A stretch of DNA of 64,000 nucleotides from Psococerastis gibbosa (lineage: Eukaryota > Arthropoda > Insecta > Psocodea > Psocidae): positions 35,313,039 to 35,377,038 of the forward strand of contig OZ020487.1 in the NCBI GenBank assembly GCA_963971405.1, given 5' to 3'. The notes beneath the pieces were generated by a model. The model was not told the DNA's origin and ran no database searches. It saw only the letters and a program-made list of their open reading frames with translations. Numbering within the stretch: the first letter of the stretch is position 1; each line of letters begins with the position of its first letter. The position numbers were made by a program, and so were the translations under genes. Shown here one piece after another: positions 1 to 12,800 of this stretch.

Positions 1-243
1 ATTTTTATCACATCGTTCAAAATAATGAGATAGGTTTTACTATTAATTATTCAAGATAAAAGATAGCACCAAAATTGATTAGATGTATGCGCCACAAGGT
101 CTTCGCTCGCCTCTTACACCACTAATTGACTGTAATTGAAGTAGTTGATAGTGATGAACCAATGTTATGCTTTAGTACAAATACTTTAATATGCCTAACA
201 CGCCTGTAGTATATGAAGAACATTTTATTGCTTTCCAATTTAC

Positions 244-620
244 ACGTAGTATAAGGAAAGATTTGTGATGGTCGAAATTTTCGATTCCGAGATTTCAACG
301 GATTTACACGTTTTGAGGTCCCAGGAACACAAAAAAGTGGTTTTTACGAAATGTCTGTCTGTCGCTCTGTCTGTCTGTGCGTCGATTTCCGGGCAAACTA
401 CTCAGTCGATTTTGATGAAATTCGGCATGTAGGTTCACAAAATTCATACCTCGGGACGATTTTTCTTTATTTTGGGCTAACTCAATTTGGGGGGGGGGGT
501 TTATTTTCAAAAAAACGTCTAAAAAAATTATTTCTCAAAAACGGCTCCAACGATTTCTTTTAAATTCACATATATTATAGTGGTTATTATAATGTTAACC
601 AAATGCGCTTGCCCCTTGAT
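244..620. repeat. Interspersed repeat, copy 1
   Basis: Positions 244-352 match 35211-35310 with scattered differences, in the same orientation. The shared part ends at a motif reading GTGGTTTTTACGAAAT. Here the sequence continues into a GTCTGTCTGTC-rich stretch, a T-rich stretch and a run of G near 489; the second copy lacks that continuation. Small ORFs on both strands overlap each other and show no domain. This is a dispersed repeat of unknown class. Confidence 0.6.
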
Positions 621-1830
621 AGTTTGCTTCTGGGGGTAAAAAAATAAAAATAACTAAATTTTAATGAAAAATGACTAAAAAATTCAAGCTCAAATGCATG
701 GCGTGCCCTGCCATTATTGCTGTTTGGTAATGTTTTGGTCTGACCTATTAACTATATAGAGTTTATCTCAACTTCAGTGACGTTAGATGGACAACCCCCC
801 CCCCCCCCAGATATCGGAAATTTAACCACATGAAAATTATTTACCATGAAATTACTCATTTTCTCTATCTACTAATTTTGATAAATTGGAAAGCATGTTC
901 GAGTAAACTCGGACCGGTTCTTTTATTTTTCATTGCAATGTAGAGTAGCAGTACGGACTCTGACTTTCACCCGAAAGGTTGTTGGTTCGAGTCCTACACT
1001 TCCTACATTTTCTGGCCATTCTTCGGAGGCATGTAAAGCAGGCGGTCCTGGGTCTTCCTAGTTGAGTGTAAGAGCTAGAGGGCTTTAAAGCCCTAACTCC
1101 GCTAGGTTGGCATAGTAATAGAACAAAAAGTCAATGTTTATTTCATTAATAATTACTAGTAGTTGCCGTACTAAGGATAATTTCATAAATATGCCGCTTG
1201 GCTATATGAAATAACATTCGGGCGAGGTATTGAGTTCATTTGACAATTTGCACCCCTTCGGCTCAGACTTGACAATTTTTAGGAAAGAATATTGAAATTG
1301 CCAATAGTAGGAACTCAGCCGGAGAAAATTGTGAGGTACCGTAAATGAAATGTGATCATTCAGCTGTCCTACACTTCAATAGTGATGTTCAGTGCCAGTA
1401 CCTACCATTTGGATGGACAAGTTTGTGTGTCACCGTACTTTCAAATGGAAAAGTGTCTTATTTTAGTGGCTACGCTACATGCGAAGAGACTATGAGATGA
1501 CAATATACAGTATGTTATAGTTATGTAATTTCCCAGTCTCTCTAAAATGAAATCTTCTAAGTTGAATTAGTTTTAAGACAATTTAAAGTGGGCAATAGTA
1601 ATTGACGACAACACGTCGCACCCGACTGTCAAACCAGAGTTGGGGCTTTAAACGTTGGTGAATGAGGCGCTCATAATAGGCTATCTCTTAAATAAGTATT
1701 CCATACAAGCATGAGTTGCGTCATACGAACTATGCATCATTGCGGTAGTGGGAGCTACAATAAACGAGTGAGTGGCCTTCGGTGTTGGTATCTCGTTTAG
1801 CTAGTTGAGTAGCAGGTGTCTACTAGTAAC
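621..1830. other. Upstream non-coding region
   Basis: No gene is seen here. It holds a C run near 797 and the SINE-like segment at 940-1130. The last few hundred bases presumably contain the promoter and 5' UTR of the Mpv17-family gene; no TATA box could be assigned. Confidence 0.5.
940..1130 (+). repeat. tRNA-derived SINE-like element
   Basis: A tRNA-like head is visible. TAGCAGTACGG resembles a pol III A box and GGTTCGAGTCC is a consensus-like B box about 40 bases downstream. The B box is followed by a non-tRNA body with GGAGGCATGTAAAGCAGGCGG. There is no clear tRNA cloverleaf 3' end, so this is read as a SINE rather than a tRNA gene. Confidence 0.5.
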
Positions 1831-4411
1831 ATGGCATTGGCGGTACGGCTAGTAAAGCAAGCCTTTACGCGGCACCCTGTTATTTCTAATGCAGTAGTTT
1901 ATGGCAGTCTTTACGTGGGCGCCGAGTTTTCGCAGCAAGTGCTGACAAGAAAAGTTCTAGTAAGTAGGTAGCTTTCAGTGGAAATGCATGTTCCGTGCGG
2001 TTACGATTCAATGCTGTTTTTTCATTTTCTTGTTTTTAGGTCGAAAAAGGAGAACAGAAGGACATTGATAAAGCTTCCTTAGGTAGATATTTGGTTATTG
2101 GAGCAGGAATAAATTCCCATATTCTCTATGCTTGGTAAGTTCTGTATTTATTCACAATCGCCGGCAACCGGCATGGACTTCCCGTTACTTGAATGACTCA
2201 CATCATGTTAAGTAAAGCTGCGGAAAGTGGAATCCGAAGAAAGCCGCCATGCATTGCAATAGTAATAATACATGGTGCCTTCATTCGGTTATCACTTTCT
2301 ATACCTTTACCAACAATGGTGGGAGCCACCCTTAGTGTGTCTATATTTCTCTTCAGACAACTCTTTTGGGCCCTGTACACACGATTCGAACGCCAATGGC
2401 CCGCTGAGAAATGTTGTCATGGGAGAAAGTGGGCTGGTGCAAAACCCCACAGTTTGCTTCAACCTAGTTTTGTCACTGGCTTTTCGTAGGCGCATGGTAT
2501 CCCATCGACACGCCAGCGACCCAGAAATAGACAGTTTTTTTGCACCAGCTCATTTTCTGAACGGATAACCGGTGTTCGAACGTCCGTGTGCACCGGGCCT
2601 AAATTTAACAATCCCGCCTGGTGTTATCATAAAACAATATAATATTCACTTAACATACCCTATAATCCTGTATGATGATCAGTGCCGGATTAACCCATGG
2701 GCACTTGGGGCACAGGCCCCCGCCCCCCAGAAATGCCTAAAATGCCGCCCCCCCCCTGATATTTTAAGATTAAAATATAAACCAATTATAATTTAAAAGT
2801 TTTGAAATTGGCGGGAAGTAGCCTAGTGTTGTTATTATTATTTTTTTTCCTGCAATGCTGGTAGGTAGATTTATGAATTTTAGAGGAGGTTGCAACTGGC
2901 ACCAGAGGCTGACGTACGAAGCGACCTGCTATCGCCCCCCTCCCCCCTTTGGAAGGCAGTTATATTCTTTGCCTCTAAAATCTAAGTGTTACTGCACTCA
3001 AAATGCGCAAAACCTCACTATTTCAGCCCTATTTTTCAAAACGTTTCTCCCGGGCCCCCCTTGTCCATAATTATATTGATTCTTTGTAATATATAGGTAA
3101 GCTTTCTTGTTCTCAAAATGTGGAAACCCCCAATATTTCAGCCCTCTGTCTCCTGAGCAACTTTTATGAAAATGGGTGCGGAGGCACCATATTATACCAC
3201 ACCTTCGAAAACCTATCGTTACTGACAAGTGCCTCCCCCCTTCATGAGGTCTGGGACCGCCTGTCTGGGGGGCCCCCTCGTCCGCCTCTGGTTTGCACCC
3301 ATGCCCCCCCCCCCCAGGGGTTATTCCGGCACTGGTGATGATGCTGATGAAATTAGGCATAAAACACCAACTAAGCCCATACCCTGGACTACACAAGACG
3401 TGGGCTCTCTAGCCTAAGAATAATAAACAATTTATTGTACTATGTCATAATTTATTGCAATGACGCTAACGTATAGCTCCATCGGGAATTCCACAGAATA
3501 TAATAACATATGGGTAATTTTTTCAGGTACAAATGGCTCGATGGAAGATATGTAGGAACCGCTACCAGAACCATAGCCAAGAAGCTATTGCTGGACCAAT
3601 TTATCATGACACCTCCAATCTATGTTATATTTTACACGACTATGAGCCTAATGGAAGGCAAGGACGACCTGTTCGCAGAATGCAGGGAAAAATTTCTCCC
3701 CACATTTTGGGTATGATGACTTCTCATAATCCATAGCTTGTGGGAACAGTGATTGGTCACTCAATTTCAAGCAACCGGCCGTCCGACCAATCAGAAATCC
3801 AATATAGTGTTATGCCTCAAAGGACGTTGCGCATGATAGATATTGTCAGTTAGGTACCTATCGGACTTGTCACACTGGTAATTGTGTGAGGCGGTTATTG
3901 AGATAATGGTGAAAGCCGTAGTGTAGTGGATAACGAAGTCATGGGTCCCATTCCATCTCTTCTAATTATAAATAATTTTTCATTTGAATTGAACCTTGCC
4001 CTGCCATTAAAAACTAAAATGAAGATCTGATGTCCATGAATGTCCTTGGTATGTCACTTAGTACGGTGCCACCAACCTCAATTTGGGAAAGGCGTCATTA
4101 AAGAAATTGAATTTTGAGTATTATAGGTAATCACTAAAAAAAAAGCACGGGAATTATAGTCCTTTCTTCAGGATCTTCGCACCCTACATAGGAACTGTAT
4201 GGTTAAGTACTGACCTGGGATTACTATTGTTTATTTAATTTTTCAGTCAAGCTGTGCATTCTGGATACCAGCACAAACGTTCAACTTCATTTTCATACCT
4301 CCGGCGGCTAGAGTTATCTATTTAGGGGCCTGTTCATTCGCTTGGGTGAACGTTCTGTGCTACATGAAACGCCTTGCTCCTGCCACATCATCAAAGCCAT
4401 TGGAGTTATAG
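1831..4411 (+). CDS. Mpv17l2: Mpv17/PMP22 family protein, Mpv17-like protein 2 type
   Basis: Four exons: 1831-1959, 2040-2134, 3527-3710 and 4247-4411, joined by GT-AG introns with matching phase. They encode 190 residues. The start ATG follows an in-frame TAG 24 bases upstream. Family landmarks are an N-terminal run of small hydrophobic segments, YKWLDGRYVG at the exon 2/3 join, LLLDQFIMTPP, and the C-terminal signature FWIPAQTFNFIFIPP followed by AWVNVLCY. This signature corresponds to the conserved W-P-Q-NF-P pattern of the family. Mpv17-family proteins are four-helix membrane proteins of mitochondria (or peroxisomes); the Mpv17l2 branch is linked to mitochondrial ribosome assembly. Assignment to the L2 branch rather than Mpv17 or PXMP2 is an inference from the C-terminal half. 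An AATAAA lies 255 bases past the stop. Confidence 0.88.
2368..2599. mobile_element. Small inverted-repeat element (MITE)
   Basis: This lies in intron 2 of the Mpv17-family gene. The left end reads GGGCCCTGTACACACG and the right end, on the opposite strand, GGCCCGGTGCACACGG, giving imperfect terminal inverted repeats. Inner parts (GAGCTGGTGC and GGGCTGGTGC) also pair. The GGGCC ends resemble PIF/Harbinger elements, but the flanks do not give a clear 3-bp duplication. There is no transposase, so it is non-autonomous. Confidence 0.55.
2680..3330. repeat. C-rich degenerate dispersed repeat
   Basis: This intron 2 segment contains GTGCCGGATTAACCCATGGG, several C runs, and two similar blocks that both include 'TATTTCAGCCCT' (about 3000-3060 and 3115-3180). 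No ORF with domain content is seen. It is probably old transposon sequence. Confidence 0.4.
3905..3960 (+). repeat. tRNA-like fragment
   Basis: The sequence TAGTGTAGTGGATAACG resembles the A-box arm of a tRNA-derived SINE. No matching B box or 3' half is seen, so it is a weak call in intron 3. Confidence 0.25.
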
Positions 4412-4665
4412 TGCAATGGACTTGATGGATATTTAATTTTAAAAACCACAATGGCGGCGAACTCGGTGGACAATTTTTTTTTTTAATGGATGAAAACTTA
4501 GTGGGAAGAGCAGTAAACAGTATTAAATGTATCCGCCGAGAGGTACTCATACCACACGATCCTGAAGACCTATCATGTGTCCGCAGAACGTCGGGAGATA
4601 GTTTTATTTCAGAACCTTACTCGTCGATACGCTTTGTTAATTATTTGATGATATTTTTACAACTA

Positions 4666-4671
4666 AATAAA
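4666..4671 (+). terminator. Candidate poly(A) signal of the Mpv17-family gene
   Basis: AATAAA lies 255 bases after the stop codon at 4411, in AT-rich sequence. It is the first canonical signal downstream on this strand. Confidence 0.5.
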
Positions 4672-6555
4672 TCTATTTAATATATGCGGTGCGACAAGGG
4701 GTAGAAATAAGTCTAGTCTGCAACACAATTTATGTATATTTTGTATTATACATTTTAAACAAAACGTTACCGTAAAGGAATTTTTGTGTTCCTAGAAGAA
4801 CAAGAACAAAATTTACACTACTAAGTCTTTACCTACAGTCAAAAAACTGAAATAAACGTATTCAAATGCTTCTCTAATAAACCTATTAAGCTGCTTTACA
4901 ATCACATTACACTACTGGTATTTAAGGATTAAACAAATTATGATAAGTTTTCTACCGGTTTGTTTACTGTAATTCACGTGAAGCCTATTGGCGACTAGAA
5001 TTTGTTAGGGTAGAAATGAATTAGCCACTTTATAGTCCTACAACCTATGTACTATGGGCCATAAACAAGGCATGCACACATTTCCAGTTCCTATTACAAT
5101 ATTTGTGTAGTTATTATTTTATTTTTCAATTAAAATCACGTTGTACAACTTTTCTTAATGGTATTATTGCACTTGTATTATTTTCCTTGTAAGGGTTACT
5201 TTGGTACACCAGTATTGCCATAACCTAATTTGAATTTCCCTCGAAGCAATAAATTTGCCTGTATTTATTCGGTAACGATTCGGCGAGTGAAAAAAAAACT
5301 TGTGTTCTTTTAGAGCTGCGTTAGTCCCAAAGGAAAAAATTGCAGTCAGCAGGTTGGCTAGAAAATAAACGCCGTGGCACAGTCTCGCACAGAAACCCAA
5401 CAATGACTTAGGCCTGAAGGACTCTCAATCATGACGATTGCTCTGTTTCGGTTGATATGGTCAGCAACATGCCAGGCCAGTGTTTATTTTAACGCGCAGT
5501 TTTACACAGAATGCTCAGATCTAAACTAAATGTGAGCAGTTGTTGACGCGTTTTTTGTGCAATCAGGATTATGTTATATTTAAGAATAATTACCATTACT
5601 TTAAAAATATTCTAGATTAAAGTTGTGACACAAGATGACAGAATAAGGAAATTCAAAAATTGCAATAATTAAAGAAATTGAAGGTCTTCTTATTTCTACC
5701 AGACAAGCAGCAGGGTGAGGACATCATATATCTAGACTTGATAGAACCCAAAACACGGGCTCACGGTTTTTCTCTTATAGTATACGTAAGGCACCCATTA
5801 GGGTTGGGAGGACCTACCGCAAATGTGTCTTTTTTTCCAACCATTAAAAATATTATTACTTCTGAAAGCCCCGATTAAGAGAATTAAATCGATTTTATAG
5901 AATAGTTGTAAATCAATCGGGGAAATCAACTTCATCTTGAGAAAGCTTGAACTTTTGATTAATTTTTCATCGGATCACTTTCACATCTTTGCGACTGTGA
6001 AATTAACTAATTTCGACAAAAATAAACTGCTATTCCTTGCCAACGAAATATTTTGAACTCTGTCCCATAACCAACAATAATAATTATTGATGTTGCAACA
6101 CTGAAAATTAAATACTAATGTAGGCGGTCGCGCATTTTGGGTGCTGAACGTAATTCACAGTAAAGAGTAGAACTGAATATTAATGAAAGCTTAGTAAATA
6201 TCCCAAGCTTAGAATCAACTATCATTATACTATATTTGATATCTCACTCGAGTTCGTCAGCATAAAAAGGTTTTGGAAAAAGACATTTCGCATAAAATAA
6301 ATTTAAAAATTCCTTCCTCACACCTTACATATGCATCTTTTTCCCCCAGAAATTGTGTCGATTAGATAAAATATAATTATCTATAAACCGTTCCGTGAAT
6401 AAAAAATGTTAAAAAATCAATATTAATATTGAAAGAATATTAAAATGGATTACTAAGCATGATAGCAGATACCAGAACCCAGAATAATATTTTTGTTACC
6501 AACACTGCGGCGCAAGTGCAAACTAGGGCATCTAGTAGTTGCCTACGCAGTTACA
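4672..6555. other. Intergenic region between convergent genes
   Basis: AT-rich sequence between the tail-to-tail Mpv17-family and MCRIP2-like genes. Short ORFs on both strands have no domain or splice support. Nothing else is recognised. Confidence 0.5.
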
Positions 6556-6561
6556 TTTATT
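6556..6561 (-). terminator. Candidate poly(A) signal of the MCRIP2-like gene
   Basis: On the minus strand this reads AATAAA, 350 bases past the stop codon at 6911-6913. Other AT-rich candidates exist further on. Confidence 0.4.
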
Positions 6562-6910
6562 AGGGCATGAGATGTAATATTCTTCCAAAAATAAATGGAT
6601 ACAACGCAATTTAGTTAATATCTCCAAATGTGTTAAAATCCTAGTAAGCGCTAGCACAGAAGTTAGCAGTACAAGCCTTCGAAGATAAAATCATTCATTT
6701 ACATGGACATTTACGACGATGTCTTGGCAATCTGACTAAATTCTAACTTTCTAAACAGGGCAAGATAATAACAGCAACAACCACTAGCTAATCAATTGTA
6801 GCGAAACTTGACTAATTTCTAATTTACAGAAGACAAATCCTATTGGTATCAAATTTAAGAGACAGGTACCTTATTTGGAAGGTCAGATCAATCAAGTAGC
6901 AATTTTCCGC

Positions 6911-7736
6911 TTAGGGCACGGACTTGGTAATGTTATTATACATACGCTCGCCCCACCATAATTCTAAGTCGAATGGCTTGAAGTCTGCAAAAGGAAAAAC
7001 ATAAAACTACAATTACATTTTTGTTGAAATGAAAAAAAAAAAAGACGTGTTTTAAAATATCATCCGTTCTACAGCGTTTACTATACTGCTACTAAAGCTC
7101 TAATGGTAGAATAGAATATCTCTCTGTATTGAGTCACTGACATGAATAGGCGTTCTAAAAACTAAGACACAATAACTATAAATAAATGAAACACTAAAAA
7201 TAGTCTAAAGCAATATACCAGTTGTTGGTAGTGGTTTTAGTAATATCTGCACTGAGAATCATGAGAAATCGGCTGTATAGTTCCACAACATGTCCTCCAC
7301 ATACAAGCAATGGTGCCTCTTAAGTTTACTTCTCAAAAGTAGTCATTTCTCTCTATGTTCCTAGGCAGCCCTTGCAAGTATCTAGCACCTGCATACCTAC
7401 TGGTTCTATGTTTAGGGATCACAAGGTCATCCCTGCCTAGGCAAGGTGCCATACACATTCTTTACATAGGTGCACACCTCCAGAACATGGAGAGATGGTA
7501 CCAATAGAATACCCAGTCTTTTGAAATGTGGACGACATGATGCGTCTCTAGGCAGAACAGCACAGAGATATCGTATCCCTCTCTTCTGAAGGTACAGTGT
7601 ATCTCACTCACCTTTAAGACGCTCATTAGGACTATGATCCTCATAGTAAACTACGGTGTCAGGTCCAGCTAAACAGAAAATATAAGTGTAGCTGGTTAAT
7701 CTTGAACAAAACATGCCCACAGTACAAACAGATTGT

Positions 7737-7767
<31 letters not shown>

Positions 7768-9419
7768 GAGGTCCCCGAATAAGAAGAGATTATGGGCTTT
7801 TGACAGCAGATACGTACCTGGTATCAACAAGCAAGTAATCGGGCAATTCACGAACACTATTCAGTTCAAAGTTCAAACTATCACATTCGAGAAAATGGCT
7901 TTAAATTTTTTTTCATGCATGAGGATAGGGATGCTTTTCAGCTATCAAATGCCCTTATGCAAAAAAAAAAAAATTGACTAGGTATAACTGATTACGGCTG
8001 ACTTACTGTCGTACCGTCATAGAATAAAATCAATAATAATAAATTGGCTTCCTGTTGTTGAGCTGTGTTTTTAGATTATTGCAGGAGCACTTGTTCTGTT
8101 TTCAAACAACTTATATCCATTATTGCGTCTGATATTATACAATACTTATTAATTTTAATGAAGTAAGACATTTGCCTACTTACTTGTGTTATTTTGCCGA
8201 TGGTGGTCATAGTCACTTGCAACTTCATTCCATGCTAAAATAAAAGGATAATGATTTTGAGTATCCATACTATTTGCTTGCCAAACTGTAACCTAGGCAT
8301 AGGCAAATTATATCCATAGATTCGGAATTATTTTGATATAACTCAATAGTAATAACCAATTTTTAATTTTAAATAGAGAAAGCAGGCCTAGTATAGTTGT
8401 CAAAATAATTTTAAATTTTCCCGCCGGGAACGTCAACCGTCAAAAAAGAAAAGAAACCCTATTGACGACTACTGTTGTTGTTGTCTGTGAGTATAAGTAG
8501 CGTAGAGACGCTAATTGTTCTCTCCATATATCACTATATTAATCACAGATTAACTTTAGTCCATGCACTAACGAACTATTTCGCGCAGGGCCGAACGAAA
8601 GGCTGTGCCATGGCGTTTTCGGGGATAATATAAAATAGCGACAAGTTGGCATCAACGACGGGTAGAGGTAAAGTTTTACAGCATTGGGTATGGATGCAGC
8701 AAAAAAAAAAAAATGACGAATGGTAATTTGTATAGTTTGGGTCAATAGTTAAGCGATGGCAACTGCCCCAGTGCAATCAATAACATAAAAATAAATAACA
8801 AGAGCTGAATGTCTCATACTATTGTTCGATCCTAATCGGCAAAGCAGCAAGTACTGTACAATATAATACCTATAAACCATGGGAAAATATTCTTACAATC
8901 AGAAATGAAGCGCACAAGTTCTTCGTGCTCAGGTGTTACTGCTTGGTGCTGCCTTGTAACTCCAGTTTTTTTATGGTTTGTATGGAAGACTGGTCTAGGC
9001 CCACTGGAAAAAAGGCAGAATGATAGCCGAGAGGAAAACATTCAGATTTGCCATTTGTGAAACACTGCAGAAAGGTTGTCTCCGATCTCAACTCGCGCAC
9101 ATAAACGTCGTCAGTTTGGAATTGTAAGCCGGTATAAAATGTTCCATAGGTTGAAAAATTATGCACATTGAAAGAATAACAGTTATATTACTTACTTCAT
9201 TTCCGTATTTTCTCCTTGATTCTCTTCGGCTTGTTTTTTTGTTTGATCTCTTTGAGTATCCAATCGGTCAAAGTTCTGATTAATGCCTGTATAAAAAACA
9301 ACAATAATAGGTCATCCGATTTAAATTAATTGTAGTTTGATGTGTTCCTTAACATCCAAATACTTACCTCGTCGAGTTTTTGAAACAATTTTACTGGGAC
9401 CCACTGGAATATTATACAT
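6911..9419 (-). CDS. Mcrip2: MCRIP2/FAM195-like protein
   Basis: Six small minus-strand exons, in coding order: 9419-9368, 9286-9196, 9003-8897, 8234-8184, 7668-7612 and 6984-6911. All introns are GT-AG and phases agree, giving 432 bases and 143 residues. The N-terminus MYNIPVGPSKIVSKTRRG matches the family start (MYT..KGPSKLV..RRTG in human MCRIP2). Exon 3 encodes TPEHEELVRFISD, the family's HEExVRFI core. Exon 4 continues SWNEV, exon 5 has VVYYEDHSPNERLKD, and exon 6 has FKPFDLELWWGERMYNNIT before the stop. A TAA lies 12 bases upstream of the ATG in frame. Vertebrate MCRIP proteins bind the co-repressor CtBP and the DDX6 RNA helicase and are regulated by MAPK. That function is carried over by homology only. 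The gene is divergent from NUP160, 391 bp away. Confidence 0.87.
7733..7770. repeat. (GT)n followed by a long G run
   Basis: A dinucleotide GT tract runs directly into a long G homopolymer. It lies within the last intron of the MCRIP2-like gene. Confidence 0.8.
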
Positions 9420-9810
9420 TTTACAAGTTTATATTTAAAAAATTTAATTACTAGTAGTCAATACCCACTAAAAATCTAAAATGCAAAAGTCAATAATAAC
9501 AATAGCAGACATTTATTTTTAGGGCCTTTTTTACTTTTATTGGAGATTTTGAATAGTTATTTCTCGTAATTGGAGGTTATTTTACTCAAAAGAAGTGATA
9601 ATTTTGATAATATTACAATTAATATTATTTATTTGTACTATTGGGCTGACAACGTTACTTAAATTAAGTTAGTTTTGGCCATGCATAATTTTCTTGTCTA
9701 TGCTTTCATAGTGTACTGTTTACAGTTTTTGTTTATGACTTTGTTCCCGAGCCGCCAATATTAAATTAATTTAATAAGTAAATTGTGCTGTTAATGTAAA
9801 TTTATAAATC
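9420..9810. promoter_or_regulatory. Shared divergent promoter region, MCRIP2-like / NUP160
   Basis: The two start codons are 391 bp apart and point away from each other, so both transcription starts and 5' UTRs should fall here unless an upstream non-coding exon exists. The stretch is AT-rich and has no TATA box at a clear position. There is no CpG-rich core and no recognisable repeat. The call rests on the gene arrangement. Confidence 0.55.
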
Positions 9811-12800
9811 ATGAATAGCCCCACTGGATTTCGGGAAGTAACGCCGTTTCAATTAGGGCAGCTGAAAGTGACTGAATTTACTCTAAATACTGGTATGTTA
9901 AATTGTTAATGTTAAACATGTAGTATAGTACTTGAACGGCTTCATTTTTCACGTGCCGCAATAGGCTAGTTCGTATAAAATTGTTGCCGGTTCCGGTACA
10001 CTAATCAATTCCAAAGGCGGATACAAAGTTTTTTAGGGGGGGGGGGCACGGTCGACATTTCTTTACTTCCTTAAGTAGAGGTACATATACAAATCAGTAA
10101 GTTAACCACAATGTAACAAATGATAATAATTATTAATTGATTAATTGTAAGCAATACAAAATTAAATGTAATTATGAAACTAAGATTTTATTTTATGTCT
10201 ATTTCAGCCTACAAAACAAAGTCGACCCTTCGATGTTTTCGTTTTATGGCAAAACGTGTTATTATTGAATATGTTTTTTTTTAATTTAAATATTTTTCAT
10301 CGTCCTGACTCCCCCTCTGTAGCCGCCACTGATCCATGTTACTGTAATTTACTGCACTATTAAGGAAGCTCAAAATAAACTGCATATAGTTTTGTGCAAT
10401 TCTATGAATAATCAGAATGTATTGTGTACAATTTACACTTTACTTAATATAGACTGAAAATTTTCTTTATGTACTGTAGGCCTAGTCTTTAGCTTAACGA
10501 TTTAGAGTAAGTGGCAGACGTTGTTGTTTATCGACTGACTCCAACATCTAACTAACATGGTGCTAAAAAATTCTGCACTTCTAAGTTTTCCATAATCTAC
10601 CACTGCCGCTATGGCAGGGACGAGCACATCCTCGGGCTTGGCACACACCGATTTGAAGCACCCAACAAGACTCACCTTGGCTCCGTGATGGACACGGGCA
10701 CGTTTACTAACTATCTGCCAGCTATAATGATTGGTTTGGCCAAGACATGTTCATTGGCGTAGCAACACGATTACTCCAGGTGTGTCCTTAATTTAGCTTC
10801 AGCAAAAGTGGTACTCCAACGTAAAAATGTAAATGAGAATAACCTACTAAAGAAGTGGTGGCAACGCCAAAATTCTGACTGCCCCAGTATTCAATATGTT
10901 TTTATAGTCTAGGAAATAATCTTCACAGTTCCCCGTCATTAATTGTCAATTTAGGACAATTAATGTAATCATAATATCTTGACTTGCCCATGGAATTTTT
11001 TGGACATCTCAAAATGTATTTAATAATTACTTATTAAATTCAAACGTTTTAAATTAATTAAGTATTGCTTATTTTTTAGGTGGCACACAAAGTACACTCC
11101 AAGATTTTAAAGTTGCTGAGCGCAAGGGAGGATATTCTTACAAGGACCAAAAACAATATTTCACGCGAAATAGGTTTATCTATTGGAAAGTGTGTAATGA
11201 TGTCATTGAGTTTCACGAAGAGAGTTTGGACATCACGTTAACAGGAAACTGCGTTCGATACACGTTCGCCGACACACCTGTTCTTGACGGCATCACAATA
11301 TGGGAGGTCCCTGGAACTGTATTGGTTCTGGTTCCCACAGTTTCGAGTGTTCATCGCTTGTCCTTTCCACATCCAAGTCTTATACACAGGCGTGTACGTA
11401 AAATAATTCAAGTACTATTGTATAAATTGTTCTAGGTGTAATGAGCAATTTCCATTTTACCTTCTACATAAGCTTGTGATTTTAATAGTTTCAAATATTG
11501 ACATTTGGTGACACAATTCCAATTATATATATATTTTGGGTCATTTTAAAAGTATATTATTCTCAAGAAGATATGTCACGTGACAAGCTATGTTAATGAA
11601 CTAAGGAAAGGAACTCAAAGTTATACAAAAACACATATTATCGGCAAAATCACTAATCTGGTATTTTTTATTATTTACAGGAACACTCCTATCCCCGAGG
11701 AGGTGCTGAGTACACTGCTCCTAGCATCTTCGCAGATGCTTCATTGAGTGATGCTAGAAATCCAATAAGTTTCCATGTCATTAACACAGTTTCCAGTAAG
11801 TTTAACGTGCACGCTACTGCCAATTTAGAGTGAATATTCTGTAGCTTACTTACGTATACATCTTTATTAGGTATTTAATTATTTATTATTATTATTATGT
11901 TCTTATGCTCTTTCTCCCGTCTTGATGTAATATTATAATTGCAAAGGCTGTCACGGCCGGAGTTACGTAATGAATCATTAGAATCGGGGATGATCGTCGA
12001 CCATACATTACTTTAATGTTTTATTGTAGTAAGGAATTCTGGACTAACAAAATTGCACATAAGTACTTTTATTTTAAACTTCCTACAATGTATGCCATCA
12101 GATGCTTTATTGTTATCTTTTCAGATGGGCCACCGCCACACGTAAGTGCCAGTGGTCTCAGCCCAGAAGGAGACCACTGCCTCTTCGCTCTTGCTGACGC
12201 TTCAGGCGCTATTACCCTAGTACAAATGAATACCATAACTGGGGCCGTTAGTGTCACCGAACTCAATGAACACTCGGACGCTCTTATGCCACGATTTATT
12301 TCGCGTGCTTTAAGGTAGGATATGGAGAAGAAAAGCTCTAAAAAAATTCATTGTTAGAGCTAGTGTTCCTTTGCGATGAAACTGAAACTTTTCATTGACG
12401 TGGATAAAATTGATTTGAGTAATCACGTCCATAAGAAATCAAAATCAAATTTCCCAGAAAATATCGATAGTAGATTTATAAAATTGTCTCATTGACATGA
12501 AGAAATATTTTATAAGTTTTGGAACTTGATTTGTAAAAAAGAACGGACATTGATGATATTAGGCCGAAGGAGTTTCTAGACTGGCCCATACATGCTCAAG
12601 GTCGAGAGATAACTCAAGATCTAGGGGGGGGGGGGGGGTTGTCTTCATCAAGTTATAGGCGGCTGGCTGTTTGGTAGCAACATCAGTACCTCCGCTCCTC
12701 TCGATCCTGGCACGCCATTTTCAGCTGCACGTCTGTACTAACCTCTACATCCTCCATCACTTGCTGCAAATATTCCTTTCTTGGGCGCCCAGGTCGATTG

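Noticed and set aside
940-1010. Possible tRNA gene (A and B boxes)
   Set aside because: Acceptor and anticodon stems do not close; a SINE-like body follows.
4486-4680. ORF of 64 residues downstream of the Mpv17-family gene
   Set aside because: It lies in the likely 3' UTR before the AATAAA and shows no domain.
12069-12266. Minus-strand ORF over NUP160 exon 4
   Set aside because: Shadow of the coding exon on the other strand.
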